Shown here: in pieces, positions 1 to 10,749 of the stretch
Layout: every line of letters begins with the position of its first letter
Position numbering within the stretch: position 1 is the stretch's first letter
Translations under genes and position numbers: made by a program
Source of the DNA: Malus domestica
Taxonomy: Eukaryota; Streptophyta; Magnoliopsida; Rosales; Rosaceae
DNA length: 64,000 nucleotides
NCBI RefSeq assembly: GCF_042453785.1
Contig: NC_091677.1
Span: forward strand, 6,791,501 to 6,855,500
Direction: 5' to 3'
The notes under the pieces: generated by a model
The model's database searches: none
What the model saw: only the letters and a program-made list of their open reading frames with translations
What the model was told of the DNA's origin: nothing

Positions 1-140
1 TGATCTCATGCATCCAAAGTCACTTTCCAATTTGCATGGTCATTGAAAACTGCTACCAATGTTTTCAGTTTCTACGTGGGCATTCAATACCCACTAGTAT
101 TTTCAACACTCCCCCTTGGATGCCCACATATCAACATCAG

Positions 141-321
141 TTGCCTCGTTAAAACCTTGCTTGGAAAAACCCAGTGGGAAAAAACCATAGCGAAGGAAAA
201 AGAGTACAACTTTACCTGGATTGTTGATATAGTGTTCAGTATACTTATGTTGCCTCGTTAAAACCTTGATAGGAAAAACCCAGTGGGAAAAATCCTAATC
301 GAAGGAAAAAGAGTACAACAA
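141..321 (-). repeat. Duplicated ~65-bp motif near the Copia 3' end
   Basis: Two copies of a stretch containing CCTCGTTAAAACCTTG, then AAAACCCAGTGGGAAAAA, then GAAGGAAAAAGAGTACAAC lie about 109 bases apart (about 141-211 and 250-320). They sit between the RNase H region and the 3' LTR. The function is unknown. Confidence 0.7.
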
Positions 322-3300
322 GCATGTATCATGGATGCTCCCCCTGAGATGTATCTTCCCCTGATTCCGCATTCTCCAAACTTAGTTGTTTGGTAAGTCG
401 ACGTAATCCGATACTTTGCACTAACTTCTGAAACGTGCATTTTGGTAGGGACTTGGTGAACAAGTCTGCCAGATTTTCATTAGAACGGATTTGTCTGACT
501 TCAATAACTTTAGCCTTCTGAAGCTCATGTGCACTGAAAAACTTTGGAGATATGTGTTTAGTCTTATCGCCCTTGATGAATCCTTCCTTCATTTGGGCAA
601 CATAGGCTGCATTATCTTCATGAATGACAGTTGGATTGTCTGTCTTCGAAGGTAGACCACATGAATTCCGAATACGATGGATCATTGATCTTAACCAAGA
701 ACATTCACGACTTGCTTCATGTAAAGCAAGTATTTATGAATGATTTGAAGATGTAGCAACTAAGGTTTGCTTTATTGAGTGCCATGAGATTGATGTATCT
801 CCATTCTTGAACACATATCCAGTTTGTGAGCGGGCTTTATGCAGATCAGAGAGGAAACCAGCATCTGCATATCCAACAAGGACCTGGTCATTTGTGGAGT
901 TCTTTAAGTAAAAGAGATCCATATATGTTGTCCCACGAAGGTATCGCAATACATCTTTGACACCCTTCCAATGAAGGATTGTTGGAGCAGAGCTATACCT
1001 GGCTAACAAGTTAACTGAAAAAGCTATATCTGGTCTAGTACATTGTGCTAAATACAACAAAGCACCTACTGCACTCAGATATGGTACTTCTGGACCAAGG
1101 ACCATTTCATCATCTTCTTTTGGACAGAATGGATCTTTCTTAATGTCCAGAGAACGAACGACCATTGGTGTGCTGAATGGATAAGCTTTATCCATGCCAA
1201 ATCGCTTCAGAATTTTTTCAATGTAAGCTGATTGGTGGACCAAAATTCCACTAGCACAATGCTCGATCTGCAGGCCGAGACAATATTCAGGAGTTTTATG
1301 GAGCTCTTCAGGAGTTCCAACTAGGTTCATATCATCAACATATACTGCCACTATAGCAAATCCAGAGTTGGATTTCTTAATGAATACACAAGGGCAAATG
1401 ACATTGTTGATATATCCTTCTTTGATCAAATACTCACTGAGACGATTATACCACATTCGTCTAGATTATTTCAGCCCATACAATGATCGCCTTAATTTGA
1501 TCGAGAGCATACCTCGTGGTTTGTTACTTGTTTCAGGCAACTTAAGTCCTTCTGGGACTTTCATGTATATGTCAGTATCTAATTCTCCATATAGATACGC
1601 AGTGATGACATCCATAAGTCGCATGTCAAGCTTTTCTGAAACCACTAAACTTATTAAGTAACGGAACGTAATTGCGTCCATTACAGGAGAGTATGTCTCT
1701 TCATAATCAATTCCAGGTCTTTGTGAAAAACCTTGTGCAACGAGTCGTGCTTTGTATCTAGCAATCTCGTTTTTCTCATTGCGTTTCCTTGTGAATACCC
1801 ATTTGTAACCCACGGGGTTTGGACTACTGGTCCAAAAACACTTCGCCTTTCCAAGGAGTTTAATTCTACCTGGATTGCATCTTTCCACTTAGGCCAATCT
1901 TGTCTCTGTTTGCACTCATCAACAGAGTGAGGCTCAATATCATCACTTAATATGATTTCAGTGGCTACTGCAAATGCGAACATATCATCAATGATTATTT
2001 CATTCCGATCCCACAATTTATTAGTACATGCATAATTTATAGAGATTTCTTTGCTTTCATGTACTTCTGTCTCTTCAGGGACATATGTCTCATCGAGGAC
2101 ATTTTCTTTTTCTGGAAGTCCAGAATCATGAATTGTGGATTTGTCATTCATTCTTTCTTCCTGAATGATTTCATTTGGATTCAGTTGTGCCCTTGTCTTT
2201 CTCTTTCGAGGGGCTGAATCTTTTGAACTTGGTGGTCTACCACGCTTCAGGCGTGCACCAGATGAATCATTCGCTGCCACTTTATTTTGTCAAACAGGGA
2301 CATCAATTCTAGCAGGTGCATTTGCAGCTGGTATATGCGATTTTGTCACTTTCATAGCATCATTAAATGCATCTGGCATTTGATTGGCAATGCTTTGAAG
2401 ATGAACGATCCTCTTTACTTCATTTTCACATTGAATGCTTCGAGGATCAAAATGAGACAAGGTGGGAACAACCCATATCAGTTCTTTCCGTTCTTCTGGA
2501 ACGGTCTTTTCTCCCCCTAACGATGGGAAGACTGTCTCATCGAAATGACAATCAGCAAAACGAGCTGTAAACATATCACCTGTCAAGGGTTCCAAATATC
2601 TAATGATATATGGTGAATCAAAACCCACATAAATTCCCAGTCTACGCTGAGGTCCCATTTTAGTGCGTTGCGGAGGTGCAATAGGCACATAAACAACACA
2701 ACCAAAAACTCGTAAATGTGAAATGTTTGGCTGATGTCCAAACACGAGTTGTATTGAGGAGTATTGGTGGTTGGCTATAGGTCTCAATCGAACCAATGAT
2801 GCAGCATGTAGGATGGCATGTCCCATGCAGAAACTAGCAATTTGGTTTTCATAAGCAGAGTGCTGGCTATTAACTGAAGCCGCTTGATCAATGTTTCTGC
2901 TAAACCATTTTGAGTATGGACATGAGGAACAGGGTGTTCAACATCAATGCCCAATGTCATGCAGTAATCATCAAAGGTTTGAGACGTAAATTCACCAGCG
3001 TTATCAAGTCGGATTGACTTAATGGGATAATCTGATAACTGTGCTCATAACTTAGTTATCTGAGCAAGAAGTTTCGCAAAAGCTACATTCTGAGTAGACA
3101 AGAGACAAACATGTGACCATCTGGTGGATGCATCAACCAAAACCATAAAATATCGAAATGGTCCACAAGATGGTTGAATAGGTCCACAAATATCCCCTTG
3201 AATTCTTTGCAGAAATGATGGGGATTCAGCATCAACCTTTAGTTGTGATGGTCTTATTACCAACTTCCCTTGAGAACAAGCCTTGCAAGTGTTATCATTT

Positions 3301-5225
3301 GAGATAGCAATGTCTCTGCTCAATAATGGATGTCCATTAGAGTTGGTAATGATCCTACGCATCATGGTGGATCCTGGATGATCCAGACGGTCATGCCAAA
3401 GCATGTAAACTTTTGAATCAATGAACTTCTGGTTCATGACAGTATGTGATTCAATTGTCCTTATATATGTATAATATAATCCACTCGAAAAACCACGCAA
3501 CTTCTCCAATATACGCTTCTGGGTATTATTGGAGGTAATGCATATATACTCCACATTTTCTGCACTTTTCGTTTCAATGTGGTATCCATTTAGACGTATG
3601 TCTTTGAAACTCAACAAATTTCGAGTAGATCGAGTAGCATACAATGCATTTTGTATGGACAATATTGTTCCATTTGGTAACATAATCTGGGCTTTCCCTG
3701 AGCCTTCAATCACATTTGAAGGTCCTGATATTGTTGTTACCCCTACTCTTGTAAGCATTAAGCTTGAGAAATACTTTCGATCACGAAGTATTGTATGTGT
3801 GGTTGCACTGTCTGCAAGACAAATATCTCCACCATTTCTCATGTTCTGAGAATAACCACAGTTTTTATCCATGCTTTCTGAGTAAATGGAATCACAGTTA
3901 ACAAACAATTTATAACAGGAAATTTACATGCCACTTTTATTGAATCTGAAAAACTAGTTTTAGACAACAAGTTCAGCATAATAAAAGTACATCAAACATA
4001 AACAATTTAGTCGGACCGATATACTTCATTCCCCCTTTCCATAATGAAGTCTGAAACATCGAGGTGAGTTGCGTCAAATTGCCCTGATAAATCAAACACT
4101 GGATCAAGTATATCCATTGGTTTAGCCTGGTCGAGAAAATTGGTCTCGACACCCTTCTCCTTGAGGGAGGCTTGATACAACTCCACCAGATGTTTTGGGG
4201 TACGACAAGTTCGCGCCCAATGCCCATTGCCACCACACCTATGGCAGGCTCCTTCAGAGTTCCTGGGAGCATTGGTCATGTGAGCTTTGCCTTTGTGACG
4301 ATTCACATTTTTGAAGCTCGGGCCAGAATTATGCCTCGGAACCTGGTTGTGAAACTAACCACCATGGTTCTTGCCTTTTCTATTCCATCGACCTCGTTTG
4401 TGGCCACGTCCTCGTTTATGATAATCACCACCAGAGGATGTGGCGTTCACTTCGAGGGAAGCAGCATTCACTTCTGGGAATGGTGCAGATCCAGTAGGTC
4501 GGGAATTCTGGTTTTTCATCAGGAGCTCATTGTTCTGTTCAGCTACCAGGAGCACAGATATCAGCAAGTTGTATTCAGTGTAGCTTCGCGCTCTATACTG
4601 CTGCTGCAGGAGCACGTTATTGGCATGAAATGTGCTGTAAGTCTTTTCCAACAACATTTCCTCAGTAATGGTATCCCCACAGAGCTTCATCTGAGAGGTA
4701 ATCCTGAACAACGCAGAATTGTACTCCGCCACTGATTTGAAATCCTGAATTCTCAGGTGAGACCACTCATAGCGAGCTTTTGGAAGAAACACTGTTGTCT
4801 GGTGATTGTATCTGCTTCTCAAGGCCTCCCAGAGAGCTAACGGATCTTCAACCGTTAAGTACTCACTCTTTAGTGCCTCATCAAGATGGCGGCGAATAAA
4901 GATCATGGCCTTCGCCCGATCTTGAGAGGATGAGCTGCTTTCTTCCCTGATGGTATCTCCAAGATTCCCTGCTTCCAGATGGATCTTGGTATCAAGTACC
5001 CAGGTAAGGTAATTCTTCCCAGTAATGTCCAGGGCAGCATATTCAAGCTTTGCCAAGTTCGCCATTTTCTTTTCTGAAAGAAAATGAGATGTGTAAGAAC
5101 TTGCAATAATATGTATTCCTGGAGGAATGTAATGTTAGAACTTCTGGTTCTTACAAATTTTTCATTTTGATCTTCAGGCCAAAATGATAAGCACTCGAAA
5201 CTTCTGGCTCGAGATTTTCAGGGTG

Positions 5226-5549
5226 AATGAGAAAGGCGATTGTACCGCACCATTCTCATTGAAAGAATGTAACATGGAATGGGCGATTAGTCCGCACCAT
5301 TCAAGTAGCAAGAAAATTGAAATACGCAGAGCAGGGTGGGCGATTATACCGCACCACCTAAAATTGCAATGAAATTAAACAACAGGTAAATGTAAATTTG
5401 CAGAGCAAGGTGGGCGATTATACCACTCCACCTGAAATTTGCAGTAAAAGTAGATCTGCAGTCCAAGATAGGCGATGATACCGCACCATCTTGGATCGCA
5501 GTAAGATGAAATTTGCAGTTCAAGATGAGCGATTGTACCGCACCATCTT
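5226..5549 (-). repeat. Six-fold hairpin repeat in the Copia leader
   Basis: Six copies of a core close to GCGATTATACCGCAC lie at about 5235, 5281, 5339, 5413, 5471 and 5528, between the 5' LTR and gag. Each copy is flanked by arms that pair: 5226-5233 with 5253-5260 (8 bp), 5277-5282 with 5297-5302 (6 bp), 5335-5339 with 5354-5358 (5 bp), 5408-5413 with 5428-5433 (6 bp), 5462-5469 with 5488-5495 (8 bp) and 5521-5527 with 5543-5549 (7 bp). The arm sequences differ strongly between most units while the loop stays nearly constant, which favours a structure kept at the RNA level. The role is unknown. Packaging, translation control or simple repeat growth are all possible. Confidence 0.75.
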
Positions 5550-5847
5550 GGATTGCAGTAAAATCAACATAAATAAATACTGGGTTAGTAATCAATATCC
5601 AAACCAAACAAGTAATCAAAGATGTATGTAACCGCTAGTTGGAGAACTACGAGCAGGCATGGAGCAAATAGTTCGTCGCGAGGGTATACCGCGCAGTTGA
5701 GGCAGAGGAAGAAGATGAACAGGAAAAACCTTAGAGGAAACAATTTTTTTTTTTTCGTTCGGCGGAGAGAAATGAGAGAATGATTTCCTTTTTGTTTAGT
5801 GAATGTAAATGAGACATGATTATATTTAGAGACTCGTGCTGATAACG

Positions 5848-6195
5848 TGTTATATAAATGTAAAAGTTAGAGAGATAACCTTTATAGTGAGTGGACCGAA
5901 GCAGAGGTAAAATATCACACTGTAATTAAAACACAAGGAGATGGTAAATTAAAGAGGGGGAATGGATGATATTATTGATCTGTTTTTCATATCCTTTGAT
6001 TGCATTCGAGTGCTCTATTTATATAGCAACTCAAACAACCGTATTAATTACATATGGAAATTTACAGCATGTAACCTTTGACAAACATGATCTCCTGCAT
6101 CCAAAGTCACTTTCCAATTTGCATGGTCATTGAAAACTGCTACCAATGTTTTCAGTTTCTACGTGGGCATTCAATACCCATTAGTATTTTCAACA
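5848..6195 (-). repeat. 5' LTR of the Copia element
   Basis: It starts TGTT and ends AACA on the plus strand. Its last ~108 bases recur at 1-108 with about two differences. The inner end abuts a sequence resembling a tRNA primer-binding site. The partner target duplication lies outside the window, so it could not be checked. Confidence 0.85.
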
Positions 6196-6544
6196 CAATG
6201 TATATTTTATTGTCTTGCATATATAAATGTTCCTTGTTTCGAAGAAAAGAGGGAGGAGAAAAAGAAACAACAGCTTATTTTTTTTTTTTTAAATTGAGTT
6301 CTGAAAGCAACATATATAAAAGGTGTGAGTTCAAAAGTTCTTTCATTGTGCAAGGAAGAAGGTTATGGGCTGTTTTATCTTGGGGACGACGTGGTGTTTG
6401 AAAACTGCTTGCACACTTTGGGCAGAGCCGCGAAACGTCTTAAAGAGAGCGACTTAGTCCGCGACTCATCCCAAAAATCACTCACCACTCAAGACTTCTA
6501 CATTTTTCGGGTAACTTTGTTCCTTTTTATTACTACAATTTTAA

Positions 6545-7365
6545 GACGTATTCAATCTGCCATGCATTATAAGGCAAACTCTGCTTTTCGGGCAAATCTT
6601 GTTGAAGAGCAACTGATTGCAATAATATCAGAAATCAACGTAGTTGATGGATCTGAGGGATGGTGGGTGGACACTGGCTCTTCTCGCCATGTTTGCTATG
6701 ATCGTTCCCTTTTCAAGACCTATTCTGTGGCTGAGGGAAGGAAAGTGTTGTTGGGTGATTCGCACTCAACTGATGTAGCAGGTACTGGAGAGGTGGAGTT
6801 GAAGTTTTCCTCTGGAAAAACCATGATACTGAAAGATGTGATGCACGCTCCAGCGATAAGGAAGAATTTGGTCTCGAGCATTGGCGCAGATACATATACT
6901 CTTACTAAAAATGGGGTTTTTGTGGGAAAGGGATATGCTACTGATGGAATGTTTAAATTGAATGTTGATGCTAAAAAAATGTCTACTTCTATTTACATGT
7001 TGTCTTTGTTTAATACTTGGCATGCTAGACTTTGTCATGTTAACAAACGCTTAGTTAAGAACATGAGTAACTTAGGTTTTTTACCCAATTTATCATTGAA
7101 TGATTTTGAAAAATGTGAATATTGTAGTCAAGCTAAAATCACTAGAACTTCACATAAATCTGTCAATAGAGAATCTGAACCACTTGACTTAATTCATTCC
7201 GATATATGCGAATTTGATAGAGTGTTAACTGGAAATGGAAAACATTATTTTATTACCTTTATTGATGATTGTTCGAATTACTATTTTGTCTATCTTATGA
7301 AAAATAAAAGTAAAGCTATTGACATGTTCAATAGAATTGGGAAATTATTACAATTAATGTATGTA
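6545..7365 (+). mobile_element. Second Copia fragment (protease to early integrase)
   Basis: A plus-strand fragment of a different Copia lineage. It encodes an aspartic protease motif (VDTGSS, near 6670), a pre-integrase zinc region (WHARLCHVN, near 7020) followed by CEYCSQAK, and the beginning of the integrase core (LIHSDICEF). RT and RNase H are absent here, so this is a truncated and broken remnant. It lies directly beside the 5' LTR of the minus-strand Copia element, which may have inserted near or into it. Confidence 0.85.
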
Positions 7366-7399
7366 TTATTGAGCTTTTATATGATTTTTTGAGAATTTA

Positions 7400-8200
7400 T
7401 AATAATTGATGTGAGTTAAGTTTTAAATTAAACTAGTTACGAGGTTTAAAGTTTGGAAATTAATTATTTAAAATTCGTAGACCCTTCGAGGTCACAATTT
7501 ATATGCTTGAATAGAGCTCGATCTCATGAACGCGTAGGCATAAACCGTTCGTGAAACGGAATTATAACGAGGAAGTTATTAACGATAGAAGTTGAGGGTA
7601 AAATAATTATTTTGTCATTAAGATGGAAGATTTCAGAAAATCTGGAACAAAAGGGGAGTGCCACGTGCGTGGCACTAATGGAAAGGAAATAAGAGATAAG
7701 GGAGAGTCTCGGGACCAATCCAAGGGTAAAGAAATAAGGGAAATGAGATAAGAGGGTAGGAGGAAAACCGGGCTCCATCGACCCGTGACCCGACCCAACT
7801 GAAACGTTGGTTTCCAAGGCTCCCTCCGGTTGAATTCCGGTGAAAAATTTTGTGTCACCTCCTAAGAAATACTACACAACCCTCCCTTCACCTTGTACTG
7901 ATAAGATCCAAATCTCTAGGCCCTTAATCAACCTGCAAGTAACACAGAGGATAGAGATGGAGAAGGAAGGAAGAGATGGAGCAGAGCTCTTGAATTGTTT
8001 TTGTTTATATTTCTTTTTATCAAATTAACCATTGGGAAAAGCCATTACACATTGAACTATTTAAAGTACTCCCAAACCCACTGCCAACTAGCAGAATCTA
8101 ACAACTTTCCTAATTACTTGTAATGGTCCCATTTAACTACATTGCCTACCCCTTAAGGACAACCTTGTCCTCAAGGTTAAAAAAGAAGAACTGGTTGTAC
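7400..8200 (-). mobile_element. Ty3/gypsy remnant: polyprotein tail and LTR-like sequence
   Basis: On the minus strand, 8146-8195 encodes FNLEDKVVLKG. This resembles the chromodomain-type end of plant Ty3/gypsy polyproteins (F..F.LEDKV). A purine-rich stretch and an LTR-like block with a TATA-like ACTTTAAATAG follow (about 7905-8140), then a primer-site-like TGGATCTTATCAG. 7400-7850 is further untranslatable sequence with a GTGCCACGTGCGTGGCAC palindrome. The element is broken and no intact LTR pair was found, so the boundaries are uncertain. Confidence 0.5.
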
Positions 8201-8480
8201 TTCTCAATTGCTTTTTTCTCCCTAGTGAAAGCTGCAACTGTTCTAATGGAACCAACTGTTTGTTCTACCATATTGCCAGCTTCTACATAAGCAGATTGTC
8301 CGTGTGACAACATTTTTGACATGATAGTAGCCATGATTGCACCAGCAATGACAATGGCAGGAATGGTGGCCAACAATACAACAGTGAGGCGCCACCCTTG
8401 GACAAAAGCAATCATAAAACCACCAAGAAAAGTTGAACAAAGTTGTATATACTTCCACACTACAAAAACAATGCTGCTTG
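8190..8480 (-). pseudogene. ABCB (P-glycoprotein) transmembrane fragment captured in a repeat
   Basis: The minus strand encodes a piece of the first transmembrane domain of a plant ABCB transporter: IQLCSTFLGGFMIAF, then ISKM-like MSKMLSHGQSAYVEAGNMVEQ, then GSIRTVAAFTREK. Intact ABCB proteins have about 1250 residues, so under a tenth of one is present. No ATP-binding domain occurs nearby. It reads straight into the gypsy-type tail FNLEDKV at its C-terminal side and from an ankyrin-type fragment at its N-terminal side. It looks like a captured exon, not a gene. The ABCB identity is firm; any expression is unknown. Confidence 0.8.
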
Positions 8481-8860
8481 CAAGCTCATCCAATATCATA
8501 TTCTCTGCATAGTTTTTAATCCCAATTTTCCTTGCAAGTAGGCGTGTTGTCTCGTGTCTTGCATTCGCAACATCGCAATTTTCCCCTAAAGTAATCAAAA
8601 ACTCGCACAGCGTAGCGGGGCAACCTCCTGTTGCTAACATCAATGGAGTGTATCCATTGGCCTCAGAAGCACTCACATTAGAACCCATCTTATCAGCACG
8701 CAACTCCATCATTATTTCCTTTATTGCTAGCTTTGTGGTATTATAAGATTTCCCAATAATGGCAGGAAGTGTGGGTACAGAAGAAACCATAATCACATGC
8801 CTCGCCAATTCAGCCTTGTATTGAGTAATTGAGCTCTCTTGTACAATGGGAACATTTGTA
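8481..8860 (-). pseudogene. Ankyrin-repeat protein fragment in the same mosaic
   Basis: The minus strand reads NGYTPLMLATGGCPATLCEF, then LGENCDVANAR, then KIGIKNYAENMILDELA. The first part is a typical ankyrin repeat. The end resembles the LDELA segment of a plant ankyrin-repeat family that I recall only by pattern. It is open and in frame with the ABCB piece downstream, which two unrelated host proteins would not be in a normal gene. Only one repeat is recognisable. It is probably a captured fragment, with medium confidence in the exact family. Confidence 0.6.
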
Positions 8861-9971
8861 TCAACAATAAGGAACATAGCTACCGTAATATTAGCTCCAT
8901 TGTGCTCTTTTGTCACAGATTTCCCACGCTCCTTGAAATGCATTACATGAAATAAGAAAAGTAAGATTGAAGCTGTTGTTGTTCCATCTTCCTGAAAAAG
9001 AAGCTTGACCGCAATCTCTAAATTGGGGGAACTTGTGAAACTGTTGGCAACCATGGAAATGACTTTCTCGAAGTAAGAGGTTTGTGCAATCAGTGACTTT
9101 CTTGGATTAAGTGGCAAGGCATCAGATAAGTAGGCGTCATCAAGAAATGTTGATTCATCTCTACCAAATATAACATCTCCATAATCATGAAACAATGATC
9201 TTCAAACAAAATGGCCCAAGTCTTGATATCAGGCACATTTTCATTTGTAGCTCTCTCTCCTTTAACAATACCCACACTAGCCTTTCTTACACCCAATAGC
9301 TCCAAGAGGAATTGTAATACTATAGTATCTAGTGCAGCATCACAGAATAATATGGCAATTTTCCAAGCATTATCTTGCTCAATAACCAAGGGTAGGAAAA
9401 GAACTATAGGAAGCAACTTCTGGATATTATAAGGGAATAAATTTGCCTTGATTTTGAGAGGATCATTTCGGTGTTTATGGTTGAGTATTACAAACACTTC
9501 CTCTTCTTGTCTGAAATGTCCATCTTGATGCCCTTTCAAGTTAGCATATTCTTCCAAGAACCTGATCAAGGTTGTAACAATTTGCACCAGCAAGAGCACG
9601 ATTTGACCAAAAACACGATAGTTCCATGCTTCTGTAATATTTGTAGCAAGTTGTAGACCTGTGTAGCAGACCACTTCTTGATACAACGCAGGGTTTGGAG
9701 TGTTGGAAAAGATCTGGAGTTTGTTATCATTCTTACTGTTCTGAAAAAATATCGATACATATAGGTTCTTCCCTTTACTGATTGTAGCATTGAGAGCACT
9801 AGTAGCAGGCATAGCTGAGTCCTCTTTGTCAAACTGAACAAACCCAAAACCTTTTCTCTTCCCATTTTCTTCTACTACCGTGAAAGAGAGGAGAATGCAG
9901 GGCCTCTCCATCAACCATATCGTATAATTCCTTTGATTGAGAGAGCTTAGAGGATATTTGTTTTCCATCAA
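8861..9971 (-). pseudogene. PABP-like RRM fragment and unidentified coding-like sequence
   Basis: Near 9740-9870 the minus strand encodes GKRKGFGFVQFDKEDSA followed by ISKGKNLYVSIFF. This is an RNA-recognition motif with an RNP1-like KGFGFVQF, closest in feel to a poly(A)-binding protein RRM. The remaining open sequence (about 8861-9700, including LLPIVLFLPLVIEQDNAWKI) is not recognised. These frames lead on toward the ankyrin and ABCB pieces, so the whole stretch is best read as a mosaic of host gene pieces inside a gypsy-type remnant. A 25-bp direct repeat (GAGAGCTTAGAGGATATTTG and flank) occurs at about 9938 and 10007. Confidence 0.55.
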
Positions 9972-10555
9972 CTTTGGAGAGCGATTTATTCTACCCTATA
10001 AGAAAGAGAGAGCTTAGAGGATATTTGTTCCCTCTCCTCCAGCAATCTTCTACATCTTGCCCGTGCAAAGGACCGTCTTTCGTTGATTTCTTCGTCTTCT
10101 CCGTGCCGCACCGACGTAAGAAAATTTTAATTTTTTCTTGTCTTCTTCTTAGGAGGTGCTGCCACGGGGCAGCCGTCGGGGTGGTGCGGCACGTCGGCTG
10201 GCGGGGGCCAGGAATCGGCTTGTCATGGGCCAAGGAGGTGGTGTGGTAGGGGCCATTGCTTGTGTTGCTCAGCTTGATTGAAGCCAAGGAATAGCTCGGC
10301 ATGGGCTGAGGAAGTGGCGTGGCATGGGCAACGATTTAGGCTACCATGTTTGGGCTGCTTGCCAAAAATGAGGAAACTGTTTGAGTTTGATTTCTCAGCT
10401 GCCGTAGATAGAGCAGTCAAGGATAAAGCTGCCAAGATTGGAGCTGCTGAAGATAAAATCTCGGATGAGTGAACTATTATGTGCAAAAGTGGCTGCTGCC
10501 CCTGACCATTTGCTGCCTAGTTGATCTTCAAACATTCGATCTTTTAAGCTATATG

Positions 10556-10745
10556 GCCTTCTCGCACTGGAGAGCTTACCTAGATGGGTGTCGGGGAATT
10601 AGTTTACCCTCTCGCACTGGAGAGCAATTAGTTTACCCTCTCACGCTGGAGAGCAATTAGTTTACCCTCTCGCGCTGGAAATCAATTAGTTTACCCTTTC
10701 GCACTGCAGAGCAATTAGTTTATCTTCTCGCACTGGAGAGCAAAC
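10556..10745. repeat. 29-bp minisatellite
   Basis: About five units of a 29-bp sequence built on TTACCCTCTCGCACTGGAGA and GCAATTAG lie head to tail, with an interrupted first unit. Units differ by one to four bases. 9975-10555 upstream is GC-rich and unassigned. A stretch reading KLFEFDFSAAVDRAVKDKAA (about 10379-10440, plus) is coding-like but not recognised. Confidence 0.8.
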
Positions 10746-10749
10746 CCAT

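Larger units (their letters stand above)
1..6195 (-). mobile_element. Ty1/Copia LTR retrotransposon (nearly complete fossil)
   Basis: The element lies on the minus strand. The right (5') LTR is about 5848-6195 (TGTTATATAA...TTTTCAACA). The left (3') LTR is seen only as its last ~108 bases, because the window starts inside it. Reading right to left there is a tRNA-type primer site just inside the LTR (about 5830-5847), a long leader, gag with a CCHC knuckle (about 4000-5065), protease and integrase (about 2300-3900), reverse transcriptase (about 730-2250) and RNase H (about 330-690), then a G-rich polypurine tract near 109-125. Integrase before RT defines Copia order. The coding region is broken, by roughly half a dozen lesions. 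The two LTR pieces differ at about 2 of 108 sites, so the insertion looks young, probably of the order of a million years or less, with large error on so short a comparison. Confidence 0.93.

Noticed and set aside
6078-6401. 107-codon frame spanning the Copia LTR edge
   Set aside because: It crosses the LTR boundary and has no domain; chance reading.
9974-10486. GC-rich frames on both strands (about 90-100 codons)
   Set aside because: Composition-driven open frames with no recognised domain and no splice context; at most an unassigned captured fragment.
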